This document shows, one piece after another, positions 63,648-64,000 of a DNA stretch of 64,000 bases; within the stretch, counting starts at the first letter, position 1; each line of letters begins with the position of its first letter. The notes beneath the pieces were generated by a model, which searched no databases, had not been told where the DNA came from, and was given only the letters and a program-made list of their open reading frames with translations. Position numbers and translations under genes: made by a program. Source of the stretch: Desulfobulbus oralis (lineage in GTDB: Bacteria > Desulfobacterota > Desulfobulbia > Desulfobulbales > Desulfobulbaceae); NCBI RefSeq assembly GCF_002952055.1, contig NZ_CP021255.1:372001-436000 (forward strand). The letters are read 5' to 3'.

Positions 63648-64000
63648 ATGGAAAAATACACCCTTCCCCACATCAGGCTGGGCGGCACCTCCTTTCTGCT
63701 CCACGAGGAATACGTTCCAGCACTGCGCTTTGCCGCCGCGCGCTGCGAAGACATTGCCCTGCTCCTGCTTCAGGCCGGCCAGGACGGAGAACTGCTGCCC
63801 GGCCCGGAGGAGATCCGGGAAATCGGCAGGATCTGCGCGGGCGAAGGCACGAGCCTGCACGTCCACCTGCCCACCGACGTGGATTTCAGCACCGCCCAAG
63901 GTACTCGCCACGCGGTCAGGAAAGTGCAGATCGCCATCGAGCGCGCCGCGCCGCTCGCTCCGCACAGCTTTGTCCTGCACGTCGCTCCGGTCACGCAACA
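63648..64000 (+). CDS. cbiR: CbiR-like cobamide-remodelling phosphodiesterase (5' part; cut by window edge)
   Basis: About 117 residues are visible: YTLPHIRLGGTSFLLHEEYV, IALLLLQAGQDGELLPGPEE and TSLHVHLPTDVDFSTAQGTR. The pattern is that of TIM-barrel xylose-isomerase-like proteins, and position after cobS matches CbiR, which removes the lower ligand of cobamides so they can be rebuilt. Only the N-terminal part can be judged, and the gene runs off the window. Confidence 0.75.
   Translation, partial: MEKYTLPHIRLGGTSFLLHEEYVPALRFAAARCEDIALLLLQAGQDGELLPGPEEIREIGRICAGEGTSLHVHLPTDVDFSTAQGTRHAVRKVQIAIERAAPLAPHSFVLHVAPVTQ

Overview
The window is GC-rich, densely packed and clearly bacterial. Gene content points to an anaerobic Desulfobacterota lineage of the Desulfobulbales/Desulfovibrionales type: a glycyl-radical choline trimethylamine-lyase with paired SMR transporters, sigma-54 enhancer-binding regulators, late cobamide-synthesis genes including CbiR, and cobalamin riboswitches. 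Many genes are frameshifted, deleted or IS-interrupted, which fits a host-associated genome undergoing reduction. Some single-base frameshifts could instead be assembly errors. The organism is inferred, not proven.

Layout. 0-5 kb: 5' part of recN (truncated by the window edge), a GspF-family gene, a broken Sel1-repeat gene, and an IS graveyard made of an internally deleted IS630-type element abutting a fragment of the IS5-type element that is whole at 45.7 kb, then an IS200-type element. 5.3-19.2 kb: a choline/trimethylamine locus. It holds an alkaline-phosphatase-superfamily hydrolase, a small protein resembling that hydrolase's C-terminus, a BCCT transporter, a divergent PAS-AAA-HTH sigma-54 activator, then osmC, lpd, gcvH, cutC, cutD, two SMR subunits and lplA. 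Sigma-54 -24/-12 sites lie upstream of the hydrolase and of osmC. The assignment of cutC rests on active-site residues that keep one constant numbering offset from characterised CutC. 19.3-24 kb: rtcB, a tetR-type regulator, a flavin-reductase-like gene with an in-frame TGA, a radical SAM gene, and about 1.1 kb without recognisable genes. 24.2-33.3 kb: macA-macB-tolC-like efflux operon, an ArsR-type regulator with a sigma-70 promoter, and a giant LplT/PlsC/ACP/acyl-ligase fusion.

33.5-35.7 kb: two tandem paralogous lipoproteins of unknown function in AT-richer DNA. 35.9-43.8 kb: small zinc-finger protein, folD, galE, a 4-oxalocrotonate tautomerase, ligA, acylphosphatase, zinc ribbon protein, xseA, an MBL-like protein and a PNPOx-like protein. 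43.8-46.6 kb: a marR gene split by an ISL3 element with a clean 8-bp target duplication, followed by an IS5-type element with a -1 frameshift signal. 47-51 kb: nadC, thpR, tRNA-Cys, rnc and a purine-type NCS2 permease.

51.3-64 kb: a cobamide region. It contains two minus-strand cobalamin riboswitches. One precedes a DUF71-type ATP pyrophosphatase-like gene. The other precedes a sigma-54 activator, followed by btuF and btuC fused by a deletion that destroyed both. Next come two paralogous MetH-reactivation-domain-like proteins, a CobD-CobQ fusion, cbiB, a frameshifted cobT behind a near-consensus sigma-54 promoter, cobS and the start of cbiR. The apparent logic is salvage and remodelling of cobamides and late nucleotide-loop assembly, while the corrinoid importer encoded here has decayed.
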